Positions 1 through 8,785 are shown, counted from the stretch's first letter. The stretch: DNA of 64,000 bases from Halalkalibacter nanhaiisediminis (GCF_007830185.1 NZ_VLKZ01000008.1:85756-149755); one strand, 5' to 3'. Numbers and translations are program-made. The notes: generated by a model not told the origin, from the letters alone.

Positions 1-542
1 TTATTTTGATAAAGCGATATTTCGTACGCCATCTCAATGAAATTTGGAACATTATCGGCAAGTACACGTCTCACAACAGGATTCGTTACTTCGACTGATG
101 TCATCGTAAGTAGGGATGCTGTCGATTTAATTAATCCAAGCATATGCCCTGAGATGCCCTGATCTTTTATATCATTAATCGATTGATTTGGTTTTTTCGG
201 TTGAGTCGGCTTTAAGCCATAGATAAAATCATTGCTTTGATTCATTTTATAAAGGCCCGTTGAGCGTGAAGGCTTCGATCCTGTCGTGAAGCATTCACAC
301 GTAATATTGTACTGTTCCAAGATAAAAGCATATTGTCGATCTAAAATAGCCAATAACTCTTGATCTTTCACATAAACACGAAACATCATATATTGATCCA
401 ACACATTGATCATTCCAGATAATACTTCGTGAAGATCAAAGACTTCATGCCCCCCATGACTCAATTGTTTAGGCATTTGATTGGATTGAACCATTTTGTT
501 TTGCTGAACTTGTTGATTCATAGAAGTAGGTTGATTTTGCAT
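1..542 (-). CDS. CotF-like spore coat protein (3' end outside window)
   Basis: At least 180 residues are visible and the reading frame runs off the left edge without a stop. The N-terminus is Gln/Asn/Met-rich, followed by a helical ferritin-like region containing HEVLSGMINVLDQYMMF and a C-terminal half with KSTASLLTMTSVEVTNP, the pattern of the Coat_F family. Members are structural proteins of the spore coat made in the mother cell. The ATG at 542 is chosen because a GGAGG motif lies 7 nt upstream; a second ATG four bases earlier is out of frame. The call indicates a spore former. No sporulation promoter was identified with confidence. Confidence 0.8.
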   Translation of the reverse strand, partial: MQNQPTSMNQQVQQNKMVQSNQMPKQLSHGGHEVFDLHEVLSGMINVLDQYMMFRVYVKDQELLAILDRQYAFILEQYNITCECFTTGSKPSRSTGLYKMNQSNDFIYGLKPTQPKKPNQSINDIKDQGISGHMLGLIKSTASLLTMTSVEVTNPVVRRVLADNVPNFIEMAYEISLYQN

Positions 543-651
543 TCATTTACCTCCAAAGAAAGTATAGTAGTAACACCATTTAGTATGAACAAAAAGGTAC
601 TTTCTCTTTCATTTTTTCATTGGAAATAAATGCATCTTTTTAAAAAATCAA

Positions 652-1674
652 CTACTCAACCCACGTCAAATTAAAAATCGATTGAATATCAAACGGCTCA
701 TCAATTAATTCTAAACGATGATTTGCATCGGCCAGTTCTTGATAGAACGCAAAATCCTCCTCTGAAAATTCAGCTTCATAATGTTGATTTGCTAACGCTT
801 TTTCCATTACTTCTGTTGCTGTCCACGTTTTTCCAGTCGATTTGATTTCAGGAAGGTTAAAGGTTTCGGCAAGAACAGCTGCAGCTTCTTCTGGCTTTTC
901 GTTAAGATATGCAACAGATGCAATATGTCCTTGTACGAACTTCTCTACTAAATCTGCATTTTCTTCTGCAAATGATTTACGAACAATCACAACAACAGCA
1001 GGCTCAGGAAGTTTTTCGACAACCTTTAATCCACGTAATTCTGCAAATGTCACGAATGGTTCCGCGGTAAGTGCTGCATCAATCGTTCCATTAGCCACCG
1101 CTTGCTCCATTAGTGGCATTTTCATATCCATTAGACTAACGTCACTTTCAGTCAGCTCATTTTCTGGTAAGAAGAATCCGCGTAGTAAGATATCAGACCC
1201 TGTTCCCTTTCCTAAATTTCCAATCGTCTTTCCAGCTAAATCATTCGGTTCGGTTACTTGCGAATCTTCCTTCGTGATAAGTCCAAATTCTCCATCACCT
1301 ACTTTAGAAATAACTTCGATCTCCGCACCTCTTGATGCCCAATTGACAACAACTGGGATTCCCGTATAAGCAAAGTCTAACTCTCCCGCAGATAATGCTT
1401 TATTTAAATCAGGTCCATTTGCAAATTCATAGTATTCTGCCTCAAGCCCCTGTTCCTCCATCATTTTTTTCTTTTCTGCAATAATGGCTGGAGCCATAGC
1501 TAATATAGTTGGATAGCCAATTTTAATGACGTCTTGTTTTGGCTCCTGACCTGCTTCCTCTTTTGCTGTTTGATTTGTTGCTGACTGATTCGTTCCACAA
1601 CCAGTCATAATCAGAGCTGCCACAGTAATGATGCTAAATAAAATAGCAAATCTCTTCTTAGTGAATGTAAACAT
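652..1674 (-). CDS. ABC transporter substrate-binding lipoprotein, NMT1/SsuA-like
   Basis: A 340-residue periplasmic-binding-type protein. The N-terminus has a lipoprotein signal (KKR, hydrophobic stretch, lipobox ending in ITGC-like MTGC), so it should be tethered outside the membrane. The fold resembles NMT1/THI5 and aliphatic-sulfonate binding proteins (KIGYP near the start, GKTIGNLGKGTGSD, AALTAEPF). The ATG at 1674 is preferred over an upstream in-frame ATG because GGGAGAG lies just before it. No permease or ATPase gene is adjacent on either side. The promoter upstream carries two Fur-type boxes, so the ligand may relate to iron; that is inference, as the family usually binds sulfonates, taurine, nitrate or thiamine precursors. 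Confidence 0.75.
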   Translation of the reverse strand: MFTFTKKRFAILFSIITVAALIMTGCGTNQSATNQTAKEEAGQEPKQDVIKIGYPTILAMAPAIIAEKKKMMEEQGLEAEYYEFANGPDLNKALSAGELDFAYTGIPVVVNWASRGAEIEVISKVGDGEFGLITKEDSQVTEPNDLAGKTIGNLGKGTGSDILLRGFFLPENELTESDVSLMDMKMPLMEQAVANGTIDAALTAEPFVTFAELRGLKVVEKLPEPAVVVIVRKSFAEENADLVEKFVQGHIASVAYLNEKPEEAAAVLAETFNLPEIKSTGKTWTATEVMEKALANQHYEAEFSEEDFAFYQELADANHRLELIDEPFDIQSIFNLTWVE

Positions 1675-1827
1675 TATTCTCTCTCCCTTACTCATCGATG
1701 TATGATTTTTTGTTTTCCTTTAAACGCTCTTTCTTCATAAGAGGTCGGTTGTTTTTAAATATCCCGTATTGTCGTTATGTAAAAGAATATATTCTTAAAA
1801 CAGTGGAAACAAAAATCAATTAATCTA

Positions 1828-1880
1828 ATACTAACGATAATAATTATCATTGTCAATTAAAAATTGATAATGATTCTCAT
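1828..1880 (-). promoter_or_regulatory. Promoter with two Fur-type boxes
   Basis: On the minus strand there is a consensus -35 TTGACA (1856-1851), a 17-nt spacer and a -10 TAGTAT (1833-1828). Between them lies CGATAATAATTATCA (1835-1849), a match to the 7-1-7 Fur box apart from its first base, and just upstream TGATAATGATTCTCA (1865-1879), a one-mismatch Fur box. Bound Fur would cover both promoter elements, so the downstream binding-protein gene is expected to be iron-repressed. The rest of the 397-nt gap shows only the ppc terminator. Confidence 0.75.
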
Positions 1881-1973
1881 CTGATTAAATGTAAGCATCG
1901 ATATAATATAAAACTTTTATGTTCCTATACTTAATGCTAAAAAAGCTGATTCTTTTTCTAACCAATCTCCACA

Positions 1974-2017
1974 CAAAAAAGCCGATTTATCCTAATAAAG
2001 CAAGGACAATCGACTTT
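1974..2017 (-). terminator. Rho-independent terminator of ppc
   Basis: On the minus strand, AAAGTCGATT pairs with AATCGGCTTT (one G-T pair) around a 20-nt loop and is followed by a T run. It lies 55 nt past the ppc stop codon. Confidence 0.75.
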
Positions 2018-2071
2018 CATGTTTGTAAAAAACTTCTCTCTTTTATTCCGTTTTATAGAAACAAAATATTA

Positions 2072-4825
2072 TCAACCTGTATTCACTAAACCAGCTGCAA
2101 CTCCACTAATTGTTAATAGCACTTCCGTTAACAGCTCTTCAGACGGTTCTTCGGATGCTCGCATTTTTGAAATGAGATCAACCTGTAAGAAATTAAGTGG
2201 GTCAACATACGGATTCCGTCTATGAACAGATTCTTGAATATTAGGCGTATGAGCAAGTAGCTTTTCATTACCCGTGATCTGCAGCAAAATGTCTTCTGTA
2301 CGTTTATATTCATCAGAAATATTTCCGAAAATCCTCTCAGCAATTGTCTTATCTTCGACTAAGTTGATATATTCTTTTGCTGTTTGTAAATCCGCCTTCA
2401 TTAGCGCCATTTGAAGATTGTTAATCGTTGACTCAAAAAATGGCCATTTTTTATACATAACTTGAAGCAAGCGCAAATTCTCAGCACTAATGGATGCAAA
2501 CGACTCAAGACCTGTACCAGCTGCATACCAAGCTGGTATCATTTGGCGAGATTGTGTCCAAGCAAATACCCAAGGAATCGCCCGCAAATCCTCAAAACGC
2601 TCGCTTCCTTTACGACTCATTGGACGAGAGCCAATGTTTAACGCCCCTAACTCTCTTAACGGAGTTGCCTGTTTAAAGTAAGTTAAGAAGTCTTTATCTC
2701 CAAAGACAAGCGATTGATATTTAGTTAAAGCATGCTTCGAAATCTCTTCCATTGCTTCTTCCCAAGCTTTTTCACGGAAATGACCTCGTTCTGGACTTTT
2801 CGTCACTCTTGCAGATGCTTCGAGTAAAGCAGAAGCCGCCTGCTCTAAGTTGCGATAGCCGATGTCCTCAAGCAAATAACGAGACGATAAAACTTCACCT
2901 TGCTCCGTGATTTTCACCCCATCACCTAATGTTTCAACAGGCTGAGATAAAATACTGCGATTTAACGGTCCACCCCCACGTCCTAATGAACCACCGCGAC
3001 CATGGAAAAATTTCAACCTGATGTTGAATTCTTTCGCCATATTGTGTATCTCTTGCTGTGCTTTGAATAGTTTCCAGTTAGCCGTTAATGTACCACCATC
3101 TTTACTTCCATCTGAATACCCAAGCATGATTTCCTGATGATTGCCGCGTTCATTTAGATGATTACGGTACACGTCCATTTCAAATAATCGCTTCATAATA
3201 CTTGGCCCCGCAATTAAATCATCAATCGTCTCAAGTAATGGTGCAACATGTAAGTGACTTTCTACTTTTCCATCAGCATGAAGACGGTAGATTCCTGCCT
3301 CTTTCGCTAGAACAAGAACTTCAAGCAAATCACTCGATGATTGAGTCATACTAACAAGGTACACTTCAATGGAACGATGACCAAATTCGCTGTGAGCCTG
3401 CTTGATCATTTTAAACGCCTTTAAAATTTCTTGTGTTTCCTTTGAATAATCTTCCTCAAGTAACAGTAACGGCCTAGGTTCACTAAGAACCTTTTCAAGA
3501 AGGGCCATCTTTTCTTCCTCAGAAAGAGCCGCATACTCTTCTGTAATCCCCACAACTTTTAAAATTTCAGCAATCGCCGCTTCATGCTCCCCACTATGAT
3601 TACGAATATCTAGTGTAGCTAAATGGAAACCAAATAATTGAACTTGACGAATTAATTTGCGAATCGTTTTTAGCTTATGATGAGCGGGTTGATGCTGTTC
3701 TGCACACTCTTTTACAAGCATTAAATCATCTAGTAATTGTTCAGCTTTTTGGTAACCAATTTCAGACTTTCCTACTTCTCGTAGACGCTTAAGCATCACT
3801 GCAAATTTACGGCGGTATACCTCAGCTTCAATCGGCCATGCTTCGTCTTTTTCGATATACATTTGTTCTTCTTTTTCCACTGACTGAATTAACCGCTCAC
3901 TAATTTCAACACGAGACGACGACTGGCTAAATCGCTTCATGAGGTCAACGATGGCTTTCTCATATTTTTTTATAACGAGTTGTCTTTGTAGTTTAAGTGT
4001 TTCCCACGTAATTTCTGGTGTCACATTTGGATTACCATCACGGTCACCACCAATCCATGAACCGAAATGAAGGAAATTAGGTACCTTCCATGTGTGGTTT
4101 GGAAAATACTCTTCAAGCTGTACTTCTAACTCCTGATGAATATCAGGCAATACATCAAATAATGTATGATCAAAGTAATAAAGTCCATTTTTCACTTCAT
4201 CCAATACCGTCGGCTTACGGTGACGCAACTCATTCGTTTGCCATAAAGCCGTTACCTCATTAAATAAACTCTCATCCAAATTTCTTTTTTCTTTATTTGT
4301 CAACAATGGATTATCAAATTCCTGCAGAATCGTTGAAATACGCTTTTGTATTTCCAGCACTGTTCGCTTTGTCGCTTCGGTCGGATGAGCAGTGATAATT
4401 AATTCGATTGATAAGTTATTCAATACCTTTTGAATCAATTCATCTGAATAGTTATGTTCCTTAATGGACGCAACAGCACTCTCAAGAGAAAAAGGCTGTA
4501 TCACACCTTCCTCTTGTAGTTGATAGTGACGCTGACGTCTAATACGATGATTTTGCTCTGCAATATTAACAAGATGAAAATAAGTTGAGAAAGCACGAAT
4601 CACCTGTTGCCGCACTGGTGGCTTCAGCGTGCTAATCTCTTCTTTCAATTTTTTATATGTATCTTCATGATAATCGTTTCGTAAATGTTTCGTCTTTTCT
4701 CTTATAGCTTCTACTTTTTCAAGTAAAGAAGTGCCACCATGGTGAACAAGTATTTCTCCTAGGATATTTCCTAACTTTTTCACATCGCTTCTCAAAATAG
4801 AACGATGATCTTTCGCTTCAATCAT
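2072..4825 (-). CDS. ppc: Phosphoenolpyruvate carboxylase
   Basis: This 917-residue protein matches the bacterial PEP carboxylase family along its whole length. It carboxylates PEP to oxaloacetate as an anaplerotic step in the cytoplasm. Visible signatures are the catalytic histidine motif TAHPTEA (near residue 145), GGDRDGNPNVTPE, the glycine-rich FHGRGGSLGRGGGP and the C-terminal NTG end. The start at 4825 has AGGAGG 7 nt upstream. It appears to be a single-gene unit with its own terminator. The length is typical and nothing looks broken. Confidence 0.97.
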   Translation of the reverse strand: MIEAKDHRSILRSDVKKLGNILGEILVHHGGTSLLEKVEAIREKTKHLRNDYHEDTYKKLKEEISTLKPPVRQQVIRAFSTYFHLVNIAEQNHRIRRQRHYQLQEEGVIQPFSLESAVASIKEHNYSDELIQKVLNNLSIELIITAHPTEATKRTVLEIQKRISTILQEFDNPLLTNKEKRNLDESLFNEVTALWQTNELRHRKPTVLDEVKNGLYYFDHTLFDVLPDIHQELEVQLEEYFPNHTWKVPNFLHFGSWIGGDRDGNPNVTPEITWETLKLQRQLVIKKYEKAIVDLMKRFSQSSSRVEISERLIQSVEKEEQMYIEKDEAWPIEAEVYRRKFAVMLKRLREVGKSEIGYQKAEQLLDDLMLVKECAEQHQPAHHKLKTIRKLIRQVQLFGFHLATLDIRNHSGEHEAAIAEILKVVGITEEYAALSEEEKMALLEKVLSEPRPLLLLEEDYSKETQEILKAFKMIKQAHSEFGHRSIEVYLVSMTQSSSDLLEVLVLAKEAGIYRLHADGKVESHLHVAPLLETIDDLIAGPSIMKRLFEMDVYRNHLNERGNHQEIMLGYSDGSKDGGTLTANWKLFKAQQEIHNMAKEFNIRLKFFHGRGGSLGRGGGPLNRSILSQPVETLGDGVKITEQGEVLSSRYLLEDIGYRNLEQAASALLEASARVTKSPERGHFREKAWEEAMEEISKHALTKYQSLVFGDKDFLTYFKQATPLRELGALNIGSRPMSRKGSERFEDLRAIPWVFAWTQSRQMIPAWYAAGTGLESFASISAENLRLLQVMYKKWPFFESTINNLQMALMKADLQTAKEYINLVEDKTIAERIFGNISDEYKRTEDILLQITGNEKLLAHTPNIQESVHRRNPYVDPLNFLQVDLISKMRASEEPSEELLTEVLLTISGVAAGLVNTG

Positions 4826-5197
4826 GTAAATAACCTCCTAATTAAGAAAAGCGTAAGCGCCTTGATCAGCCGCAATCATTTACAGGCTGAAGAACCTTCG
4901 AGAGGCTAGGCTGCTTGCCCGAGACATCTTATCTTTTCAGTAAGATCAATAAATTTTTATACCCTTTACAGAACATGTGAAACCTTAAAGAGTCTTGGTC
5001 ATTATAAGTCCCGCACGGTCATATATAGTCCCTATCAAGCAATTAAAAGATTCATTTCTGATAGTTCTTTTTATAGTAACGGAAAAAGTAGATAAAAATC
5101 AAATGTTCTCTGATAATTTGGTATTTTATAATATACTTTTGCATGATAAGTCTTAGCTTTTTAGCAAACGTGCTTAACGAAAACAGCGCTACCAATG

Positions 5198-5227
5198 AAA
5201 AAAGCGCCCCAACGGTTTAAGGCGCTT
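5198..5227 (-). terminator. Rho-independent terminator
   Basis: AAGCGCC and GGCGCTT arms (7 bp) around a 12-nt loop, followed on the minus strand by a run of six T. It is the second hairpin downstream of fdhA, about 150 nt past the stop, and may be a backup terminator. Confidence 0.6.
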
Positions 5228-5318
5228 ATACATCAAGTTATTATTTGATTCTCACTACAGAAAATCAATGTATTCATTTTTGAAAACCATATTAAGGCTG
5301 GATATATTTGTTTTCACG

Positions 5319-5350
5319 AAACAAAACAGAGAACATGTATTCTCTGTTTT
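5319..5350 (-). terminator. Terminator of fdhA
   Basis: Perfect 11-bp stem (AAAACAGAGAA with TTCTCTGTTTT) and a 6-nt loop, 30 nt after the fdhA stop. The T-rich tail on the minus strand is interrupted but adequate. Confidence 0.7.
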
Positions 5351-5379
5351 ATTTCTAGTTTACTATTCATTTAAATTGA

Positions 5380-6597
5380 TTAGCTTCTCACCATACCATG
5401 TGGATCGATAACAAATTTCTTTGAGACACCACTATCAAACTCTTTATAACCTTGTGGTGCTTGATCAATGGAAATAAGTGTCGCATTTACTGCTTTCGCA
5501 ATTTGAGCTCTTCCACTTAAAATCGACATCATTAGATCGCGATGGTACTTCATAACTGGTGTTTGTCCAGTGACAAACGTATGAGCCTTTGCCCATCCAA
5601 GACCAAGACGTACTTTTAACGTTCCTTCCTTAGCATCGTCATCAATACCACCTGGATCTCCTGTGACATACAAACCTGGAATTCCGAGTCGTCCCCCTGC
5701 TCTTGTCACATCCATAATCGAGTTAAGTACGGTTGCAGGAGCCTCACCTGCTCCTTCACCATGTCCAGATGCTTCAAACCCTACTGCGTCAATCGCACAG
5801 TCAACTTCTGGAACACCTAAAATTTGTTCGATTTGCTCACCTAGATTAGGATGCTTCCTTAAATTAACCGTTTCACAACCGAAACTTTTTGCTTGTGCTA
5901 ACCTGGAGTCAATTAAGTCACCGACAATCACAACGGAAGCACCTAAAAGTTGAGCAGAATGAGCAGCTGCTAACCCTACTGGACCCGCCCCAGCCACATA
6001 AACAGTGGACCCTGGCTTAACTCCAGCACTTACAGCTCCGTGATAGCCAGTCGGGAAAATATCAGAAAGCATTGTCAGATCGAGAATTTTCTCCATCGCT
6101 TGGTCTTTATCAGGAAATTTTAAAAGCTGAAAATCTGCATAAGGAACCATGACATACTCAGATTGTCCACCGACCCATCCACCCATGTCGACATAACCAT
6201 ATGCAGATCCAGGACGATCGGGATTTACATTTTCACAAATATGAGTATCTTGTTGCTTGCAACTTCTACAACGTCCACAAGCGATATTAAAAGGAACGGA
6301 TACTAAATCTCCCTTTTTTATAAATTCAACATCGCTTCCAACTTCAATTACTTCTCCAGTGATTTCATGGCCGAGTACTAAGCCACTCGGTGCAGTTGTA
6401 CGACCTCTTACCATATGTTGATCACTACCACAGATGTTCGTTGTGACAACCTTAACAATAACACCATGATTGCATTTTCTACCAACATTTAATGGATTAA
6501 CACCAGGTCCATCACGTAAAATTAACTCTGGATAACTAATATCTTGAACCTCTACTTCTCCTGGCTTTGCATATACAACTGCTCGGTTTCCTGCCAT
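5380..6597 (-). CDS. fdhA: Glutathione-independent formaldehyde dehydrogenase
   Basis: A 405-residue zinc-dependent medium-chain dehydrogenase that closely follows the Pseudomonas putida enzyme, which oxidises formaldehyde with tightly bound NAD and needs no thiol. Matching segments include NICGSDQHMVRGRTT, GLVLGHEITGEV, CGRCRSCK (structural zinc site) and the Rossmann motif VAGAGPVGLAAA. The C-terminus KKFVIDPHG also fits the family. The start has AGGAGTGA 8 nt upstream. The gene stands alone, with a promoter carrying a CcpA site. It may detoxify formaldehyde or aldehydes produced by catabolism. Confidence 0.93.
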   Translation of the reverse strand: MAGNRAVVYAKPGEVEVQDISYPELILRDGPGVNPLNVGRKCNHGVIVKVVTTNICGSDQHMVRGRTTAPSGLVLGHEITGEVIEVGSDVEFIKKGDLVSVPFNIACGRCRSCKQQDTHICENVNPDRPGSAYGYVDMGGWVGGQSEYVMVPYADFQLLKFPDKDQAMEKILDLTMLSDIFPTGYHGAVSAGVKPGSTVYVAGAGPVGLAAAHSAQLLGASVVIVGDLIDSRLAQAKSFGCETVNLRKHPNLGEQIEQILGVPEVDCAIDAVGFEASGHGEGAGEAPATVLNSIMDVTRAGGRLGIPGLYVTGDPGGIDDDAKEGTLKVRLGLGWAKAHTFVTGQTPVMKYHRDLMMSILSGRAQIAKAVNATLISIDQAPQGYKEFDSGVSKKFVIDPHGMVRS

Positions 6598-6633
6598 ACA
6601 AAATCACTCCTCTTAATAGAATAGTAGTAAAAT

Positions 6634-6687
6634 TGAAAGCGTTAACAAATCTCCAGATCATTGTACCATATATTCTAAATCTTTCAA
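6634..6687 (-). promoter_or_regulatory. fdhA promoter with perfect cre site
   Basis: On the minus strand: -35 TTGAAA (6687-6682), 16-nt spacer, -10 TACAAT (6665-6660). The sequence TGAAAGCGTTAACA (6634-6647) fits the cre consensus TGWNANCGNTNWCA at every position and sits just downstream of the likely transcription start. Carbon catabolite repression by CcpA is expected. Confidence 0.75.
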
Positions 6688-6752
6688 CTAATATGATTTT
6701 TGATCTTTAGTTTTGTTGATACTTTTTACAATAAATCTATTATAATGACAAA

Positions 6753-6798
6753 AATAACCTTAGTCTCGTCAACTGACAGATGACAGACTAAGGTTATT
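6753..6798 (-). terminator. Terminator of the alpha/beta hydrolase gene
   Basis: Perfect 14-bp stem (AATAACCTTAGTCT with its complement) around an 18-nt loop; on the minus strand the stem runs into TTATTTTTG. Confidence 0.8.
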
Positions 6799-6870
6799 AC
6801 GGTTCAGAGACTATTTAATAATGTTGCATTACTTATCTCAATATTTAAATCAAAACGAAATGAACAATGT

Positions 6871-7752
6871 TTAATTACTGAAGAATTCATCCAAAACACG
6901 AGCAAAATCTTCAGGACATTCTTCAGCCAATTGATGACCGAAATCTAAAATCGCACCTGTAACATTTGTCGCTACGCGCTCCATTTGGCGTTGTACTTCA
7001 TCCGCAATGAAGTGTTTACTACCAACAGCAAGAACTGGCATTGGAAGCTTTGTTTCCGCAGCTTTTTTATTCCATTCACCATCTTCAAGTGTAGCTCGGT
7101 ACACTTCAAACATTGAACGTAATCCACCAGGCTGTGAATAGCAACGTACATACTCATCCATTGCATCATCATCAATATCTGGATCATACGTTTCATTTTT
7201 AAAGAACTTATCAAAGTATTGACGCTCACGACCTGTAATAAGCATTTCAGGGAAATCAGGCACACTATAGAAGTTGATATGCCATAACCAACGATTTCCA
7301 TTGACATTCTCAGGTGTTAAGAATGACCAGTCCTCAAGACCGAAACCAGGTAGAATCATCTCAACAAAGGCAAATTTTGTTACTTTTTCTGGATATGCTG
7401 CAGACAGCGCATAACCGCAAGCTGCTCCCCAGTCTTCTCCGACAAGATTAAATTTCTCATAACCAAGTCTAGATGCAAGCTGAACAATATCCTCTGCCAT
7501 CGTTCGCATGTCATATCCACCTGTAGGACGTGTTGAGTCACCGAAGCCACGAAGATCTGGTACGATAACTGTATACTTTGAAGAAAGTAATGGGAGGACT
7601 TTACGCCAGTAGTACGAAGTCTTTGGTACACCGTGCAACAGGATTAACGGCTCACCAGAACCAGCCATATAGTAATGAAGACGTACTCCGTTTACTGTTT
7701 CTTTTCCATGCGTCACTCTTGTACCGTTGTGATCAACAATTACTTTTTTCAT
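6871..7752 (-). CDS. Alpha/beta hydrolase, epoxide hydrolase/haloalkane dehalogenase-like
   Basis: A 293-residue alpha/beta-hydrolase-fold enzyme. The oxyanion-hole motif is HGVPKTSYYWR (HGxP type, near residue 40) and the nucleophile elbow is GEDWG, so the nucleophile is Asp rather than Ser. That places it with epoxide hydrolases and haloalkane/haloacetate dehalogenases. The catalytic His is probably in FGHQLAEECPE near the C-terminus. Substrate cannot be told from sequence. It is a single-gene unit: its own terminator follows and two CcpA/LacI-type operators lie upstream. The following gene fdhA is separately transcribed, but an aldehyde product would connect the two. Confidence 0.82.
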   Translation of the reverse strand: MKKVIVDHNGTRVTHGKETVNGVRLHYYMAGSGEPLILLHGVPKTSYYWRKVLPLLSSKYTVIVPDLRGFGDSTRPTGGYDMRTMAEDIVQLASRLGYEKFNLVGEDWGAACGYALSAAYPEKVTKFAFVEMILPGFGLEDWSFLTPENVNGNRWLWHINFYSVPDFPEMLITGRERQYFDKFFKNETYDPDIDDDAMDEYVRCYSQPGGLRSMFEVYRATLEDGEWNKKAAETKLPMPVLAVGSKHFIADEVQRQMERVATNVTGAILDFGHQLAEECPEDFARVLDEFFSN

Positions 7753-7791
7753 TTGAACACGCTCCTTATTTTGTTGAAAATGCTTATTAAT

Positions 7792-7805
7792 TGTAATCGG
7801 TTACA
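7792..7805. promoter_or_regulatory. cre/LacI-family operator 1
   Basis: TGTAATCGGTTACA is a near-perfect palindrome and a full match to the cre consensus. It lies in the 5' leader of the hydrolase gene, 40 nt before the start codon. Confidence 0.65.
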
Positions 7806-7943
7806 CATTTGATAAAATAATAATGGTAATCTTTTCTATTATGACAGAGATATTCTCTTTACAACCTCTTGTAAACGAAGAATCTATTTACTAAATCTAG
7901 TCATTTCAGATTATTACCTTTACTGTCACTATGTAACTTTTAA

Positions 7944-7957
7944 TGTAATCGATTACA
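7944..7957. promoter_or_regulatory. cre/LacI-family operator 2
   Basis: TGTAATCGATTACA is a perfect 14-bp palindrome with the central CG of LacI-family operators. It is 152 bp centre-to-centre from operator 1, a spacing compatible with looping. It could be bound by CcpA or by an unseen LacI-type regulator. No lacI-like gene lies in the window. Confidence 0.6.
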
Positions 7958-8062
7958 TTTTTATTATATTTCAACTTTCAAGAATTATCAACCAATTAAA
8001 TCAAATCTCGACATTTTTTTAAAACGTTTTCATTAATTATTCAAATATTGTTTTAACTATCA

Positions 8063-8115
8063 TTGTCAACTAACATTTTTTTGACGTTGACATACCTTTT
8101 CGTTCTATTTATACT
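8063..8115 (+). promoter_or_regulatory. bioY promoter with BirA-type operator
   Basis: Inverted repeat TTGTCAAC - N15 - GTTGACAT (8063-8070 and 8086-8093), the layout of Bacillus BirA operators (TTGTTAAC - N14/15 - GTTAACAA) with one changed base per arm. The right arm contains the -35 TTGACA (8087-8092); a 17-nt spacer and the -10 TATACT (8110-8115) follow. Biotin-loaded BirA would block the promoter. The identity of the downstream gene supports this. Confidence 0.75.
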
Positions 8116-8163
8116 ATCCAAAAAGAACTTCTTTTTTAATCCTTTCTGAAAACGGTGAAAATG

Positions 8164-8730
8164 ATGAAACTGAAAAATATGTTGTATGCAGCCCTATTTG
8201 CTGCGGTAGTTGGGGCACTTGGAATCTTACCACCTCTTACTCTACCTATTTCTCCTGTTCCGATTACGGCTCAAACATTAGGCGTCATGCTTGCTGGAGC
8301 TGTGTTAGGTGCACGTTATGGTGGGCTTAGCATGGTGATTTTTGTCCTACTTGTTGCTGTTGGGGCCCCCCTTCTCTCAGGTGGACGCGGCGGACTTGGA
8401 GTCATACTCGGTCCAGGTGGAGGCTATATCCTAAGCTGGCCAATCGCTGCGTTAGTAATTGGATATTTAGTTGAAAAGTATTGGCACAAGATGAATATCG
8501 CCCGTTTTATTTTATTTAACATCTTCGGTGGTATTATTGTGATTTATGCAGGTGGGGTAACTTACCTTTCGATTGTATCAGATCTTCCATGGGGAACAGC
8601 AGCTTTCCAAGCACTTATCTATATTCCAGGTGATATTGCTAAAGCAGTTATTGCAGGTTTTATTGCGATGCAAATCAAAAAAGCATATCCCCTTATTAAG
8701 AAAACGAATGATGTTCAAAAAGCTGCATAG
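8164..8730 (+). CDS. bioY: Biotin transporter BioY
   Basis: A membrane protein of about 188 residues, the substrate-binding S component of an ECF-type biotin importer. Family marks include PPLTLPISPVPITAQTLGVMLAG near the N-terminus, LGARYG and GPGGGYILSWP, plus about six hydrophobic segments. The start is uncertain: GTG at 8155, ATG at 8161 and ATG at 8164 are in frame. The last is preferred because GGTGA ends 5 nt before it. The gene has a BirA-type operator and is followed by a terminator, then by an acyl-CoA ligase and thiolase pair that resembles the yhfT-yhfS genes next to a bioY copy in Bacillus subtilis. Confidence 0.92.
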   Translation: MKLKNMLYAALFAAVVGALGILPPLTLPISPVPITAQTLGVMLAGAVLGARYGGLSMVIFVLLVAVGAPLLSGGRGGLGVILGPGGGYILSWPIAALVIGYLVEKYWHKMNIARFILFNIFGGIIVIYAGGVTYLSIVSDLPWGTAAFQALIYIPGDIAKAVIAGFIAMQIKKAYPLIKKTNDVQKAA

Positions 8731-8739
8731 TGAATACGC

Positions 8740-8770
8740 GAGGGTTGTCCACAATGGGCAACCCTCTTTT
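8740..8770 (+). terminator. Terminator of bioY
   Basis: 11-bp stem with one G-T pair (GAGGGTTGTCC with GGGCAACCCTC), 5-nt loop and TTTT. Readthrough would join bioY to the following fatty-acyl genes. Confidence 0.85.
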
Positions 8771-8776
8771 CATACA

Positions 8777-8785
8777 TGATATAAT
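8777..8785 (+). promoter_or_regulatory. Extended -10 promoter before the acyl-CoA ligase gene
   Basis: TGATATAAT is a consensus extended -10 element directly after the bioY terminator and about 30 nt before the next start codon. No good -35 is visible. It suggests that the five genes downstream have their own start site. Confidence 0.5.

Larger units (their letters stand above)
4826..5379. other. Gene-free stretch with repeat-like sequence and two terminators
   Basis: No coding region is supported in these 554 nt. The stretch 4845-4930 (AAAGCGTAAGCGCCTTGATC then GAAGAACCTTCGAGAGGCTAG and so on) resembles the short intergenic repeats of Bacillaceae that begin with AGCGxAxGCGCC; this is from memory and there is no second copy in the window. 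Two minus-strand hairpins near 5200 and 5330 are listed separately. The remainder should contain the ppc promoter, which was not pinned down. Confidence 0.4.

Noticed and set aside
842..1369. 175-codon plus-strand frame
   Set aside because: It is antisense to the well-supported binding-protein gene, Ser/Thr/Pro-rich as shadow frames are, and has no ribosome site.
4826..5379. Riboswitch or small RNA upstream of ppc
   Set aside because: No known riboswitch core was recognised; the hairpins are explained as fdhA terminators.
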